Shown here piece by piece: positions 54,543 through 63,283 of a DNA stretch of 64,000 nucleotides. Numbering within the stretch: position 1 is the first letter of the stretch; every line of letters starts with the position of its first letter. Source of the DNA: Mycobacterium basiliense (GTDB lineage Bacteria > Actinomycetota > Actinomycetes > Mycobacteriales > Mycobacteriaceae); assembly GCF_900292015.1 (NCBI RefSeq), contig NZ_LR130759.1, positions 682,001 to 746,000 of the forward strand. Direction: 5' to 3'. The position numbers and the translations under genes were made by a program. The notes under the pieces are model-generated. The model was not told the DNA's origin. It was given only the letters and a program-made list of their open reading frames with translations, and did no database searches.

Positions 54543-56291
54543 TCAGGCGGAGACCGGGGCGCTCTGCCGTCCGCGAACTAACTTGCCTGGTCGGGCGGTG
54601 GTGGGAACGCCATTCTCGGCGATTACGTGCCCCGAGACCACGGTGGCGACGTAGCCTTCGGCGGTCTGGTCCAAGCGGCGCCCGCCGGCCGGTAGGTCGT
54701 AGCTGATGACCGGCTTGTGTAGCCGCAGCGCCGCATGGTCGATGACGTTGAGGTCGGCCTTGTAGCCCGCGGCGATGCGCCCACGGTCGGCGAGCCCGGC
54801 CACGCGCGCGGGGACGGAAGTGAGCTCGCGGACGGCCTCGCCCACCGTGAATCGCCCGGACTCCCGGTCGCGTGCCCAATGCGCCAAAAAATACGTTGAA
54901 TAGCTGGCGTCGCAGATCATCCCGTAGTGAGCACCGCCATCGCCTAGCCCAAGCACCACGTCGTCGCGGTGCAGCAGTTCACCGACGGTATCCAGCGAGT
55001 TGTTCTGCAGATTGCTGGTGGCCACCAAGAGCATGGCGCGCCCGTCGTCGTCGAGCAGCCGGTCGTAGGCCTCCTCCATCGGGCTCACCCCCCGGGCCCG
55101 GGCCCGGGCGGCGATACTGGTCGACGGGTCGGGCTCGTAGTCGGGCTCGTCGCCGAGCGGGAAGATCCAATCCCAGGCCTGGGCGACGTACAGGATCGGA
55201 TGCCCGACGCCGGGTTTGTCGGCCAGGATGCGGGCGCGCACTTCTGGCTTGCGCATCTGGGCCACCCGCTCGGCCAGCGGCAGTTGCGCGATCTCGCGGT
55301 AACTCGGATAGAGCACGAACGGGTTGCCGGTGAGCTGCAGCCCGATGATCAGGCCGATCGGCCGGGGCAGCAGCTGGGCGGTGACGTCGCCGGCGGCGCC
55401 GGCATTCTTGTTCGCCTTCTCGATCATGGTGATGGCGTCCTGCCAGGTCGGGTCGCCGGAGTTGGCGACGACCAGGGTGAAGGTCACCGGCAGCCCAACA
55501 TCGTCGGCGACGTCGAAAACCGTCTGCAGCACCGGTTGGTAGCCGCCGGCCGGAATGTCGGGCACGAATTGCAGCAGGCCACCCCCGCCGTCGACGACGC
55601 CTCTGGCGATCTGCTCGATCTCCTCACGGGCGGCGTCGTAGCTGGGGATCGGCGACCCGCTCTCGGTCTTATGGATTGCCAGGCGCGAGGACGCGAAGCC
55701 CAGCGCACCGACCTCGATCGCCTCCTTGGCCAACGCCCGCATCCGGGCGAGGTCCTGCGCGGTGGCCGGCTCCCGATCGGCACCACGCTGACCCATCACG
55801 TAAACCCGAAGTGGGGAATGAGGCAGGTAGGCGGCCACATCGATATCGCGACTGCCGGCATCCAGCGCATCCATGAACTCCGGGAACGTCTCCCAGGTCC
55901 ACGGCAGGCCGTCGGTCATTACGACACCGGGAATATCCTCCACGCCCGCCATCACGTCGACCAGGACGTCATGGTCTTGTTGGCGGCACGGCGCAAAGCC
56001 GACCCCGCAATTGCCCATCACCACCGTGGTAACCCCGTGCGCCGACGACGGGGTCAGCCGGTCGGACCAGATGGCCTGGCCGTCGTAGTGCGTGTGCAGA
56101 TCGACAAAGCCCGGTGTGACCAGCAGACCGGTCGCGTCGATCACTCGCTTGGCGACGGGACCGTCAATCGGGCCCGCCGTGGTTGCTACCGCGGCGATGA
56201 CGCCGTCTTGCACGGCAACGTCGCCGACGTAGGGCTCACCGCCCAGCCCGTCGACGATGGTGCCGTTGCGAATGACGAGGTCGTAGATCAT
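54543..56291 (-). CDS. N-acyl-D-amino-acid deacylase-type amidohydrolase
   Basis: 582 residues. An amidohydrolase beta/alpha barrel: MIYDLVIRNGTIVDGLG, PGFVDLHTHYDGQAIW (HxH metal motif and D-aminoacylase HYDGQ), VVMGNCGVGFAPCR, GLGDGGAHYG and the C-terminal YKADLNVIDHAALRL. Members hydrolyse N-acyl-D-amino acids or related cyclic amides; the exact substrate is unknown. Not in the M. tuberculosis order between Rv0442c and Rv0443. Divergent from the DinB-like gene, 65 bases apart. Confidence 0.92.
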   Translation of the reverse strand: MIYDLVIRNGTIVDGLGGEPYVGDVAVQDGVIAAVATTAGPIDGPVAKRVIDATGLLVTPGFVDLHTHYDGQAIWSDRLTPSSAHGVTTVVMGNCGVGFAPCRQQDHDVLVDVMAGVEDIPGVVMTDGLPWTWETFPEFMDALDAGSRDIDVAAYLPHSPLRVYVMGQRGADREPATAQDLARMRALAKEAIEVGALGFASSRLAIHKTESGSPIPSYDAAREEIEQIARGVVDGGGGLLQFVPDIPAGGYQPVLQTVFDVADDVGLPVTFTLVVANSGDPTWQDAITMIEKANKNAGAAGDVTAQLLPRPIGLIIGLQLTGNPFVLYPSYREIAQLPLAERVAQMRKPEVRARILADKPGVGHPILYVAQAWDWIFPLGDEPDYEPDPSTSIAARARARGVSPMEEAYDRLLDDDGRAMLLVATSNLQNNSLDTVGELLHRDDVVLGLGDGGAHYGMICDASYSTYFLAHWARDRESGRFTVGEAVRELTSVPARVAGLADRGRIAAGYKADLNVIDHAALRLHKPVISYDLPAGGRRLDQTAEGYVATVVSGHVIAENGVPTTARPGKLVRGRQSAPVSA

Positions 56292-56356
56292 CTAACTAAT
56301 CTACGACCGCGTCGGTTGCTGGTGCCAGGCTCGTGCGCGCTCGTAAAGTCGCGGGT

Positions 56357-56872
56357 ATGGCCAGTACCGACGGCGCGGCGCGAGAACTATTGCGTGATGC
56401 GTTCACCCGATTGATCGAACACGCCGACGACCTCACCGACGGCCTGACCGACCAGATCGCCAACCACCGGCCGACACCGAGCGCCAACAGCATCGCCTGG
56501 TTGCTCTGGCACAGTGCGCGGGTGCAAGACATCCAAGTGGCCCATTTGGCCGAGGTCGAGGAGGTCTGGACCCGCGACGGCTGGGTGGACCGGTTTGGGC
56601 TCGACCTGCCGCGCCACGACACCGGCTATGGTCATCGGCCCGAGGACGTGGCCAAGGTGCGGGCATCCCCGGAGCTGCTTTCCGGCTATTACCGGGCGGT
56701 GCACCAGCTCACCTGCGAGTACGTCGCCGGGCTGACCGCGGCCGAACTCTCTCGCATTGTCGACACCAACTGGGATCCGCCGGTGACCGCAAGCGCGCGG
56801 TTGGTCAGCATCATCGACGACTGCGCGCAACACCTGGGGCAGGCCGCCTACCTGCGAGGAATTACGCAGTAG
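56357..56872 (+). CDS. DinB/DUF664-family protein (Rv0443-like)
   Basis: 171 residues from ATG 56357 (MASTDGAARELL), the length of Rv0443. A four-helix DinB-like bundle with putative metal His residues: NSIAWLLWHSARVQDIQVAHLAE and the C-terminal SIIDDCAQHLGQAAYLRG. Related proteins are thiol transferases (mycothiol- or bacillithiol-dependent) or of unknown role. Ten bases before the next gene on the same strand. Confidence 0.88.
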   Translation: MASTDGAARELLRDAFTRLIEHADDLTDGLTDQIANHRPTPSANSIAWLLWHSARVQDIQVAHLAEVEEVWTRDGWVDRFGLDLPRHDTGYGHRPEDVAKVRASPELLSGYYRAVHQLTCEYVAGLTAAELSRIVDTNWDPPVTASARLVSIIDDCAQHLGQAAYLRGITQ

Positions 56873-56882
56873 GTTTTACGGC

Positions 56883-57731
56883 GTGCGATGGCTTGCGGCG
56901 GTGGTGTTGTGGGTGGCCACCACGGTCGCGCTGGCGGTGGCGGTTCCGGCGGCGTGGGCGCAGGTGAACATCGTCGATGAGGACGGCTATGCCGCCTTGG
57001 CCCAAACGGCCGCCGCTGATCCGGCTCTACAGTCGGCCATGGCGGCCGAACTTACCGCCCGGGCGATGTCGCTCATCGCCGAGCATGGCGCGCGGCACTC
57101 CACGATCGACAGCTCGACGGTCCACGATGCTGCCATCGCATTCACCGCCAGCCCGTCGTTTCCGCCATTGTTCGCCCAGGCCAACCGGGTTGCGCACAGC
57201 TGGTTGTTCAGCCCTCCGCGACTCGGTGACAACGGTGAGCAATGGGTGGTTGACGTAGCCCCGATGCTGAAAGACAGCACTATGCAGGAGGTGCTGCGCG
57301 CCCACAACGTGAAGGCGCCCACCACGCTGAAGGTTCCCTTGACGGTGTCGGTGCCGCAGCGAGTGCGACAGGGCGAACTGCATCGGCTAGCGGTTTGGGG
57401 CCCTTGGGTGAGCATCGGCGCGGCATCGGTGAGCGCGGTCTGCGGTCTGCTCACATTGGCCGCGGCGCGCCGTCGCGGCAAGGCGATAACCAGTCTGGGC
57501 GTCTCGGCGTTGCTCGTCGGTGCTGTCGGCTGGGCGGGAATCGAGGTCGGCGACCGGTATGTCAACGATGCGCTTGATCGGACGGTGGGAAATATCCGCC
57601 GGATCGCCGACGCCATGGTCGGAACCGCACAGGCCAGCCTGCACATGTGGCTGGACATGACGCTGATTACTGGTGCCGCGCTGGTGGTGCTGGGTGTGCT
57701 GGCTGCGATGCTGGGCAGCCTTTGGCGATAG
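56883..57731 (+). CDS. Integral membrane protein with signal anchor and three helices
   Basis: 282 residues from GTG 56883. A signal-like N-terminus (WLAAVVLWVATTVALAVAVP), an extracytoplasmic helical domain of about 150 residues with no cysteines, then three membrane segments (VWGPWVSIGAASVSAVCGLL, ITSLGVSALLVGAVGWAGI, MTLITGAALVVLGVLAAML). No family recognised. Probably co-transcribed with the DinB-like gene. Absent from the M. tuberculosis order, where Rv0443 is followed by rskA. Confidence 0.8.
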   Translation: MRWLAAVVLWVATTVALAVAVPAAWAQVNIVDEDGYAALAQTAAADPALQSAMAAELTARAMSLIAEHGARHSTIDSSTVHDAAIAFTASPSFPPLFAQANRVAHSWLFSPPRLGDNGEQWVVDVAPMLKDSTMQEVLRAHNVKAPTTLKVPLTVSVPQRVRQGELHRLAVWGPWVSIGAASVSAVCGLLTLAAARRRGKAITSLGVSALLVGAVGWAGIEVGDRYVNDALDRTVGNIRRIADAMVGTAQASLHMWLDMTLITGAALVVLGVLAAMLGSLWR

Positions 57732-57782
57732 CGCCCGGCGACATCGCGGTGCCGGTCCTGCCTTTCGCGGGCCCGGCCCCAG

Positions 57783-58481
57783 TTATCGCAGGGGCAGCTC
57801 AGCCAGGATCGCGCCCGTCGGTTTCGTCGAGCCGGCGCCGGGTTCGACGGTGAACGCCAGCGTCGTCGAATCGCCGAGGTTGGGCAACGTCGCCTTCGTC
57901 GACGGCGCGACCGCTGAGGGACCCATGGTGCCCGCCGATGTCGGGCCGTTGGCGCCCAGCAACCACATCTGATACACGGTGCCGGGTGAGGGGGGCGGGA
58001 CATTGTTCATCACCAGCACACCGGCGTTGCGGTCGCGAGAGAACATCACCGTGGCCGTGCCGTTTCCGAGCGGGCGAGACACGGTCTGCACATCCGGCGC
58101 CGCTAGCACCTGATCGGCGACGGTGGGTGCCGCCGACGGGCGCACGACGACCCCTAAGCCGAATGCGCCCAGCCCCACGACGATTGCCGCGGCAGACGCG
58201 AAAACAGCTGTACGCCAACGAGTCTGGCGACTGTTGAGAGACGGATTCACCGCACTTAGCACCGCCGCCCGCAGGTGCGCAGGGGGCTGCGCGACGGTCG
58301 CGGCCGAAACGACCGCCATGGTCTGGCGTACCGCGCGGACTTCCTCGTCGAATGCCGCGGCCACCGCCGCCGGTGCCGCGCCGACCCGCCGCTCGATGTC
58401 GATTAGCTCATCGTCGGACATCGCGTGCAAGGCATAGGGCGTTGCCAGTTCAAGCAGCTCGAAGTCGGTCGGCTCGGTCAT
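57783..58481 (-). CDS. rskA: Anti-sigma-K factor RskA
   Basis: 232 residues from ATG 58481 ([20 protein letters not shown]), which overlaps the sigK stop (ATGA). A cytoplasmic N-terminal anti-sigma domain, one membrane helix ([23 protein letters not shown]) and an extracytoplasmic C-terminal domain ([20 protein letters not shown] to ILAELPLR). Length equals M. tuberculosis RskA, with no disruption, so SigK should be held in check until regulated proteolysis. Confidence 0.96.
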   Translation of the reverse strand: MTEPTDFELLELATPYALHAMSDDELIDIERRVGAAPAAVAAAFDEEVRAVRQTMAVVSAATVAQPPAHLRAAVLSAVNPSLNSRQTRWRTAVFASAAAIVVGLGAFGLGVVVRPSAAPTVADQVLAAPDVQTVSRPLGNGTATVMFSRDRNAGVLVMNNVPPPSPGTVYQMWLLGANGPTSAGTMGPSAVAPSTKATLPNLGDSTTLAFTVEPGAGSTKPTGAILAELPLR

Positions 58482-59053
58482 GACACATCCAGGCACTGGC
58501 GTAGACCGCGCAGCGCGTCGCGCATGCGGGATTTGATCGTCGACAGATTGGCGGCCAACCGCTGCGACACTTCGGCATAAGTCAGGCCGCCATAGTAGGC
58601 CAGCTCGATGCACTGTCGCTGCGCATCGGTCAGCCTGTCCAGACACTCGGTGACCCGACGTCGCTCGTCACCGGCGATCGCTGAGTCCGCGACCGGGTCG
58701 TGTCCGGACGCGCTGGTGGGAACCACATTGGCCGCGCCGTAGCGTGATTCCCGCTGGCTACCGGCCTGCTCGGTACGTACCCGGTCGACGGCGCGCCGGT
58801 GCGCGATGGTCAGCAACCAGGCCAGTGGGGAACCCTTGGCGGCGTCGTAGTCCGATGCCGTCCGCCACACCTCGAGATAGATCTCCTGCGTGGTTTCTTC
58901 GCTGTAGCCAGCATCACGCAACACCCGTGTCACCAGTCCATACACCCGGGTTTTGGTGTGGTCGTAGAACGCCGCGAACGCCTCGCTGTCCCCTCGCGCG
59001 ATCCGGCGCAAGAGGGCGTTGAGGTCGTTGCTGCGCTGCGGCGGTCCGGTCAT
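58478..59053 (-). CDS. sigK: ECF sigma factor SigK
   Basis: 191 residues with regions 2 and 4 only. Region 2: [34 protein letters not shown]. Region 4: [40 protein letters not shown]. SigK drives the mpt70/mpt83 genes and its own cluster in mycobacteria. The start [15 protein letters not shown] agrees with the family. Downstream rskA is coupled by ATGA. Confidence 0.97.
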   Translation of the reverse strand: MTGPPQRSNDLNALLRRIARGDSEAFAAFYDHTKTRVYGLVTRVLRDAGYSEETTQEIYLEVWRTASDYDAAKGSPLAWLLTIAHRRAVDRVRTEQAGSQRESRYGAANVVPTSASGHDPVADSAIAGDERRRVTECLDRLTDAQRQCIELAYYGGLTYAEVSQRLAANLSTIKSRMRDALRGLRQCLDVS

Positions 59054-59098
59054 CGATCGGTAGCCTATCGCCAGGGTGCATCGAAATCGCTAGGCCGG

Positions 59099-59893
59099 TT
59101 ATCTGCATTGCACAGGTCGCGGAGGTCGGGGCACGAAATACGCTGTGCGCTGCTGATATTCGGCGAAACCCGGACGCCCCTTCATATACTTCTCGGTTAA
59201 CCGTGCCCCACTGACGTCCACCAGGAAGTAGGTCATCAGCAGCGGCGAGCCCACCGTAATCAACGGCACCCAGCCGGTGACGGTAATGAGCCACAATCCC
59301 CACCAAACGCAGGCGTCGCCGAAATAGTTGGGGTGGCGCGTCCAAGCCCATAGGCCGCGGTCCATAATCGCCCCGCGATTGGCCGGGTCGGACTTGAACA
59401 CCCGCAGCTGGCGGTCACCGAGCGTTTCGAAAAAGACGCCGACCAGCCAAAATGTCAAGCCGATCCCGGCGACCACCAGCAACGGCCTCGGTGTCGGCCC
59501 GGTGACCGCGGACAGCTGCAGCGGGAACGAAATGAACAGGGTCAAGAAGGCCTGTAGCAGAAACACCTTGCGCAGCACCTGCCCCGCCGTGGCGCCCCGC
59601 AGTAGGTCGGCGTAGCGGGGATCTTCACCCTTGCCCGCTGACTTGCGGTAGATGTGCCAGCTCAGGCGCAGACCCCAGATCGACACCAGCACCAGCAGGA
59701 GCCACCGCCTCGTCGGATCACCGGTACCGAGTATCGCAGCGACGGCCGCGACGGCAACGAATCCCAAGCCCCAGGCCACGTCGACGACGTTGTAGCGACC
59801 GATCTTGCGGCCGATCGCGAACGCGATCGAATGCACCACGGCCAGCGCCCCTGCTGAAGCGCCGGATACGAGCAGAATTGCGGCTTCGTTCAT
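59099..59893 (-). CDS. DUF1295 steroid-reductase-like membrane protein (Rv0446c-like)
   Basis: 264 residues from ATG 59893 (MNEAAILLVSGASAG), overlapping the ufaA1 stop (ATGA). Seven or so membrane helices; conserved WGLRLSWHIYRKSAGKGEDPR and the C-terminal WAWTRHPNYFGDACVWWGLWL, the cofactor-site signature of the 5-alpha-reductase/ICMT-like family. It probably reduces a lipid double bond in the membrane; substrate unknown. Part of the SigK-regulated operon. Confidence 0.9.
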   Translation of the reverse strand: MNEAAILLVSGASAGALAVVHSIAFAIGRKIGRYNVVDVAWGLGFVAVAAVAAILGTGDPTRRWLLLVLVSIWGLRLSWHIYRKSAGKGEDPRYADLLRGATAGQVLRKVFLLQAFLTLFISFPLQLSAVTGPTPRPLLVVAGIGLTFWLVGVFFETLGDRQLRVFKSDPANRGAIMDRGLWAWTRHPNYFGDACVWWGLWLITVTGWVPLITVGSPLLMTYFLVDVSGARLTEKYMKGRPGFAEYQQRTAYFVPRPPRPVQCR

Positions 59894-61206
59894 CGAACAC
59901 CCTGCCGTTCGAACGTCCACTGGTAGACGTCCAGATAGCCCGACCGGAATCCCGCCTCCGAGTAGGCCAGGTACAGCTCCCACATTCGTCGGAAAACATC
60001 GTCGAATCCCAACCGAGCCAACTCATTGTGCCGCTGTAGGAATCGCTCTCGCCACAGGCGCAGCGTCTCGGCGTAGTGCCCTCGCAGCGAAGCGGTATCG
60101 ATTGTGCGCAACCCGGTGTCGCGTTCGGTAATCCGCCGGATCGCCTGCGCGGAGGGCAGCAGGCCGCCGGGGAAGATGTACTTCTGGATCCAGGTGACGG
60201 TGTTGCGGCTGGCCAGCATTCGGTCGTGCGGCATCGTGATCGCCTGGATCGCCACTCGGCCGCCCGGCCGCACCAGCCGCTCCAGCGCGCCGAAATACCG
60301 TGGCCACGAACGGTACCCGATTGCCTCGATCATCTCGACCGAAAGTACCGAATCATAGAGGTCTTGCCCGGCATCAACGTCACGGTAGTCGCACAGATCG
60401 ATCTGCACGAGGTTCGACAGGCCCGCCGCTGCGACGCGCTCGCGCGCCAGCCGCCGCTGCTCGACGGAAAGGGTTATCGATCGGACCTGCGCTCCGCGCG
60501 AGGCAGCCCGAATGCACAGCTCGCCCCATCCGGTCCCGATCTCCAAAACCCGGCTGCCGCGCCGAACCTGGGCCAGATCGAGTAGCCGGTCGGTCTTGCG
60601 TCGTTGGGCCGCAGCCAAATCCGGCCAACCCACGGGTTGACCGGCCGGCGGCCCGTCGAACAGCGCCGATGAATACGTCATGGTTTCATCGAGGAAGTGG
60701 GCGAACAATTCGTTGGACAAGTCGTAGTGCTCGGCGACATTACGGCGAGCTTGCTCTCGGCTAGGGTCCCGCCAGGTCGGCGCGAACGCCGGGGCGAGCG
60801 GTCGCAACCAGTGCAGCCAGCGTGGCACCAGTTCGGCCACCGACTGCGCGAACACCGTCAACGCCCCGGCCAGATCGTCGGAGGACCATTCGCCGGCCAT
60901 GTAGGACTCACCGAAGCCGATCAATCCGTGCCGCCCAATGCGTCGTGCCATCGACTCGGGTTGGTGAATGATCAGCGTGGGCCCATGGTTCTTGCGGGTC
61001 GGATCCCCGGCGCCCACCACGGTTCCGTCCGGGTAGCGTACACGCAATGGCAGGCGGGCAGCCGCGCGGCGCAGCAGCCGATCGGCGATGACCGACGACA
61101 GTGCGGCGACCGGACCGGACGGCACCGTCGCAACCGCCGGCCAGCGCTGCGCGTCGATGGGCGCCGTGCCGTTTCGGACCATCTCCTGCAGTGCCTCGAC
61201 GCTCAT
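59890..61206 (-). CDS. ufaA1: Cyclopropane-fatty-acid synthase-type methyltransferase UfaA1
   Basis: 438 residues from ATG 61206 (MSVEALQEMVRN), overlapping the Rv0448c-like stop (ATGA); the longer frame to 61779 overlaps coding sequence and is not used. CFA motifs: IGFGESYMAGEWSS, EHYDLSNELFAHFLDETMTYS, SAM loop VLEIGTGWGELCIRA, SVEMIEAIGYRSWPRYF and QKYIFPGGLLPS. In M. tuberculosis UfaA1 makes tuberculostearic acid (with Rv0446c/Rv0447c partners proposed). Confidence 0.95.
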   Translation of the reverse strand: MSVEALQEMVRNGTAPIDAQRWPAVATVPSGPVAALSSVIADRLLRRAAARLPLRVRYPDGTVVGAGDPTRKNHGPTLIIHQPESMARRIGRHGLIGFGESYMAGEWSSDDLAGALTVFAQSVAELVPRWLHWLRPLAPAFAPTWRDPSREQARRNVAEHYDLSNELFAHFLDETMTYSSALFDGPPAGQPVGWPDLAAAQRRKTDRLLDLAQVRRGSRVLEIGTGWGELCIRAASRGAQVRSITLSVEQRRLARERVAAAGLSNLVQIDLCDYRDVDAGQDLYDSVLSVEMIEAIGYRSWPRYFGALERLVRPGGRVAIQAITMPHDRMLASRNTVTWIQKYIFPGGLLPSAQAIRRITERDTGLRTIDTASLRGHYAETLRLWRERFLQRHNELARLGFDDVFRRMWELYLAYSEAGFRSGYLDVYQWTFERQGVR

Positions 61207-61919
61207 CGCGGCACCACCGGAACTCGACGTAACCACAACTTGATCCCCTGTATCCGGATACGAGCGGCCACCACCAGCGGGGCCAGTGGTGCTATGAACT
61301 GCATGATCGCGACCTGTCTGGTCGTTGCCTTGCGTCGCTTCCCGTGCAGGTTGGCCACGAAGGCCTGTCGGTTCTCCCGGTGTAACGTCACCGTGATGTT
61401 GGCCTGGTCCTCGGGCCGCGGCGCTTGCACCAGGTAGTAGCCGTCGACCTGATTGAACGGCGACACATAAAACTCCTTGGCGGTCACCACCGGCAGGTCG
61501 GCCGGTGGCAGCAGATAGGCATGGCGTCCCCCGTAGGTGTTGTGCACCTCGGCGATCACGTGTCGCACCCGGCCGTCGCTGTCGTGGCACCAAAAGATGC
61601 TCAGCGGATTGAAGATGTATCCCAGGACGCGAGCCTGTACCAGAGCGGTGATGTGGCCGTCGGGAACGGTGATGTCGCAGTCGGCAAAGAAGGCTTCCAG
61701 GCGATCGCGCAATGAGCCACGAGCCGGGCTGACGAAATGATCGTCGGCGCGGAATCGGGCGAATGGTCGCAGCCACCACGGCAGCCGGGGCAAGTGGTCG
61801 ATGTCGATATACCAGCTATAGCTTCGGTATTCGAACGAGTGGTGCACCGGCGCCTGCCGTGAATGAGTGATGGTGGTGCGATAGATCGCCGGGGTCGGCA
61901 GCCGGGTTTGAGTCAACAC
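61203..61919 (-). CDS. DUF1365 protein (Rv0448c-like)
   Basis: 238 residues from GTG 61919, seven bases inside the upstream gene; TTG 61916 is also possible. DUF1365 motifs: IYRTTITHSRQAPVHHSFEY, RVLGYIFNPLSIFWCHD, VIAEVHNTYGGRHAYLL, KEFYVSPFNQVDGYYLV. Usually found beside CFA-type synthases and FAD oxidases, as here. Role in unsaturated-lipid modification is suggested by context; enzymatic activity is unproven. Confidence 0.92.
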   Translation of the reverse strand: MLTQTRLPTPAIYRTTITHSRQAPVHHSFEYRSYSWYIDIDHLPRLPWWLRPFARFRADDHFVSPARGSLRDRLEAFFADCDITVPDGHITALVQARVLGYIFNPLSIFWCHDSDGRVRHVIAEVHNTYGGRHAYLLPPADLPVVTAKEFYVSPFNQVDGYYLVQAPRPEDQANITVTLHRENRQAFVANLHGKRRKATTRQVAIMQFIAPLAPLVVAARIRIQGIKLWLRRVPVVPR

Positions 61920-63229
61920 GCCACCACCGCCCGTCGCCGAGTTTCGGCCGGCCAATCGGCCCCCAGCCGCCGCGCCGCGTGCACACCTGAGGCGGCGCCA
62001 TCCTCGTGAAATCCCCAGCCGTGGTAGGCGCCGGCGAAAACCAGCCGATCGTCATCGAGCGTCGGCAATTCGCGCTGGGCGGCAACCGATTCCGGTGTGT
62101 ACAGCGGGTGGCTGTAGGTCATTTCGGCAATGATCGTCGCGGGATCTACGCGGTTGTGGCCGCCCAGGGTGACCACAAATCGTCGGCTCCCGTCGATGCG
62201 CATTAGCCTGCTGACGTCGTAGCTGACCACCACGTGATCGCTGTCCGGTGTCACCAGGTAGTTCCACGACGCGCGGACGCGGTGTCGGCGGGGCAGTACC
62301 GAGTCGTCGGTGTGCAGTTGGGCCCGGTTGGTGGAGTACGGGATCGCGCCGAGTATGCGGCGCTCCATCGCGGTCGGCTCGGCAAGCAGCAGCAGCGCCT
62401 GGTCGGGGTGCACGGCGATGACCGCGGCATCGAAATGGCGCGGGGCGCTGCCACCGGCCTGTATCTGTACGCCGTCGGCCACCCGACGCAGTGCATGTAC
62501 CGGTGTGCCCGTGGACACCTCGGCCAGCCGGGCGGCGATGGCCTGAACGTAGTTGGCCGAGCCGCCGACCACGGTGCGCCATGTCGGCGAGCCGAAGACC
62601 GACAACATGCCGTGGTGATCGAGAAAGACAAACAGATATCGCGCCGGGTAGCGCAACGCATCCTCGCTGGCGCACGACCAGACCGCGGCCACCAGAGGCG
62701 TGATGAAGTAGTCGACGAAGAACGCCGAGAAGCGGTGCCGCTTGAGAAATGAGTCCAGCGTTTCCAGGTTCGCCGCCGCGCCGAGGGATGCATCGTCGCG
62801 CAGCATTCGGGTGGCGGTGCGGTGAAAGCGCAGGATCTCGGCGAGCATGGCCAGATAGCGGGGTCGCAGTGTCTGTCGGCAACCGAACAGTCCCCGCAGC
62901 CCCAGCGCCCCGGCATATTCGAGGCCGATGGCGTCGGCTCGCACCGACATAGACATGTCCGACTCTTGGGTGGCCACACCTAGTTCGGCGAACAGTCGGC
63001 GCAACGTGGGATAAGTCCGGTCGTTGTGAACCAAGAACGCCGTGTCGACGCCGAAAACCGTGCCGTCGCCGCGATCGACGTAATGGGTGTGGGCGTGCCC
63101 GCCCAGCCGGGAGTCTGCCTCGTACAAGGTGACCCGGTCACGTCCGGACAGCAGGTAGGCCGCGGTCAGGCCGGCGACGCCGCTGCCGATGACCGCGACC
63201 GAGCGTCCCTCGAGATGTGTCTGTTGCAC
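61913..63229 (-). CDS. FAD-dependent amine-oxidase-like protein (Rv0449c-like)
   Basis: 438 residues from GTG 63229. N-terminal FAD motif VAVIGSGVAGLTAAYLL followed by RVTLYEADSRLGGHAHTHYV; C-terminal FAD cap with VFAGAYHGWGFHEDG. Family of NAD(P)-binding Rossmann/amine-oxidase flavoproteins paired with DUF1365 and CFA synthases. First gene of the cluster Rv0449c-Rv0448c-ufaA1-Rv0446c-sigK-rskA. A SigK-type promoter sits directly upstream. Confidence 0.93.
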   Translation of the reverse strand: MQQTHLEGRSVAVIGSGVAGLTAAYLLSGRDRVTLYEADSRLGGHAHTHYVDRGDGTVFGVDTAFLVHNDRTYPTLRRLFAELGVATQESDMSMSVRADAIGLEYAGALGLRGLFGCRQTLRPRYLAMLAEILRFHRTATRMLRDDASLGAAANLETLDSFLKRHRFSAFFVDYFITPLVAAVWSCASEDALRYPARYLFVFLDHHGMLSVFGSPTWRTVVGGSANYVQAIAARLAEVSTGTPVHALRRVADGVQIQAGGSAPRHFDAAVIAVHPDQALLLLAEPTAMERRILGAIPYSTNRAQLHTDDSVLPRRHRVRASWNYLVTPDSDHVVVSYDVSRLMRIDGSRRFVVTLGGHNRVDPATIIAEMTYSHPLYTPESVAAQRELPTLDDDRLVFAGAYHGWGFHEDGAASGVHAARRLGADWPAETRRRAVVAC

Positions 63230-63236
63230 ATCAGGT

Positions 63237-63263
63237 ATTCGGAGCCGTCGGTTGTTTGGATGG
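63237..63263 (-). promoter_or_regulatory. SigK-type promoter of the Rv0449c operon
   Basis: On the minus strand, CCATCC (-35, 63263-63258) and CCGAAT (-10, 63242-63237) are separated by 15 bases. These words match the published SigK promoter consensus as I remember it. The -10 ends seven bases from the GTG at 63229, so transcription would start at or very near that codon. Confidence 0.85.
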
Positions 63264-63283
63264 TGGGTGGCCTGCCAATAGCC

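Noticed and set aside
59890..61779. 629-residue version of UfaA1
   Set aside because: The upstream 190 codons lie inside the Rv0448c-like gene; the ATGA junction at 61206 gives the usual length.
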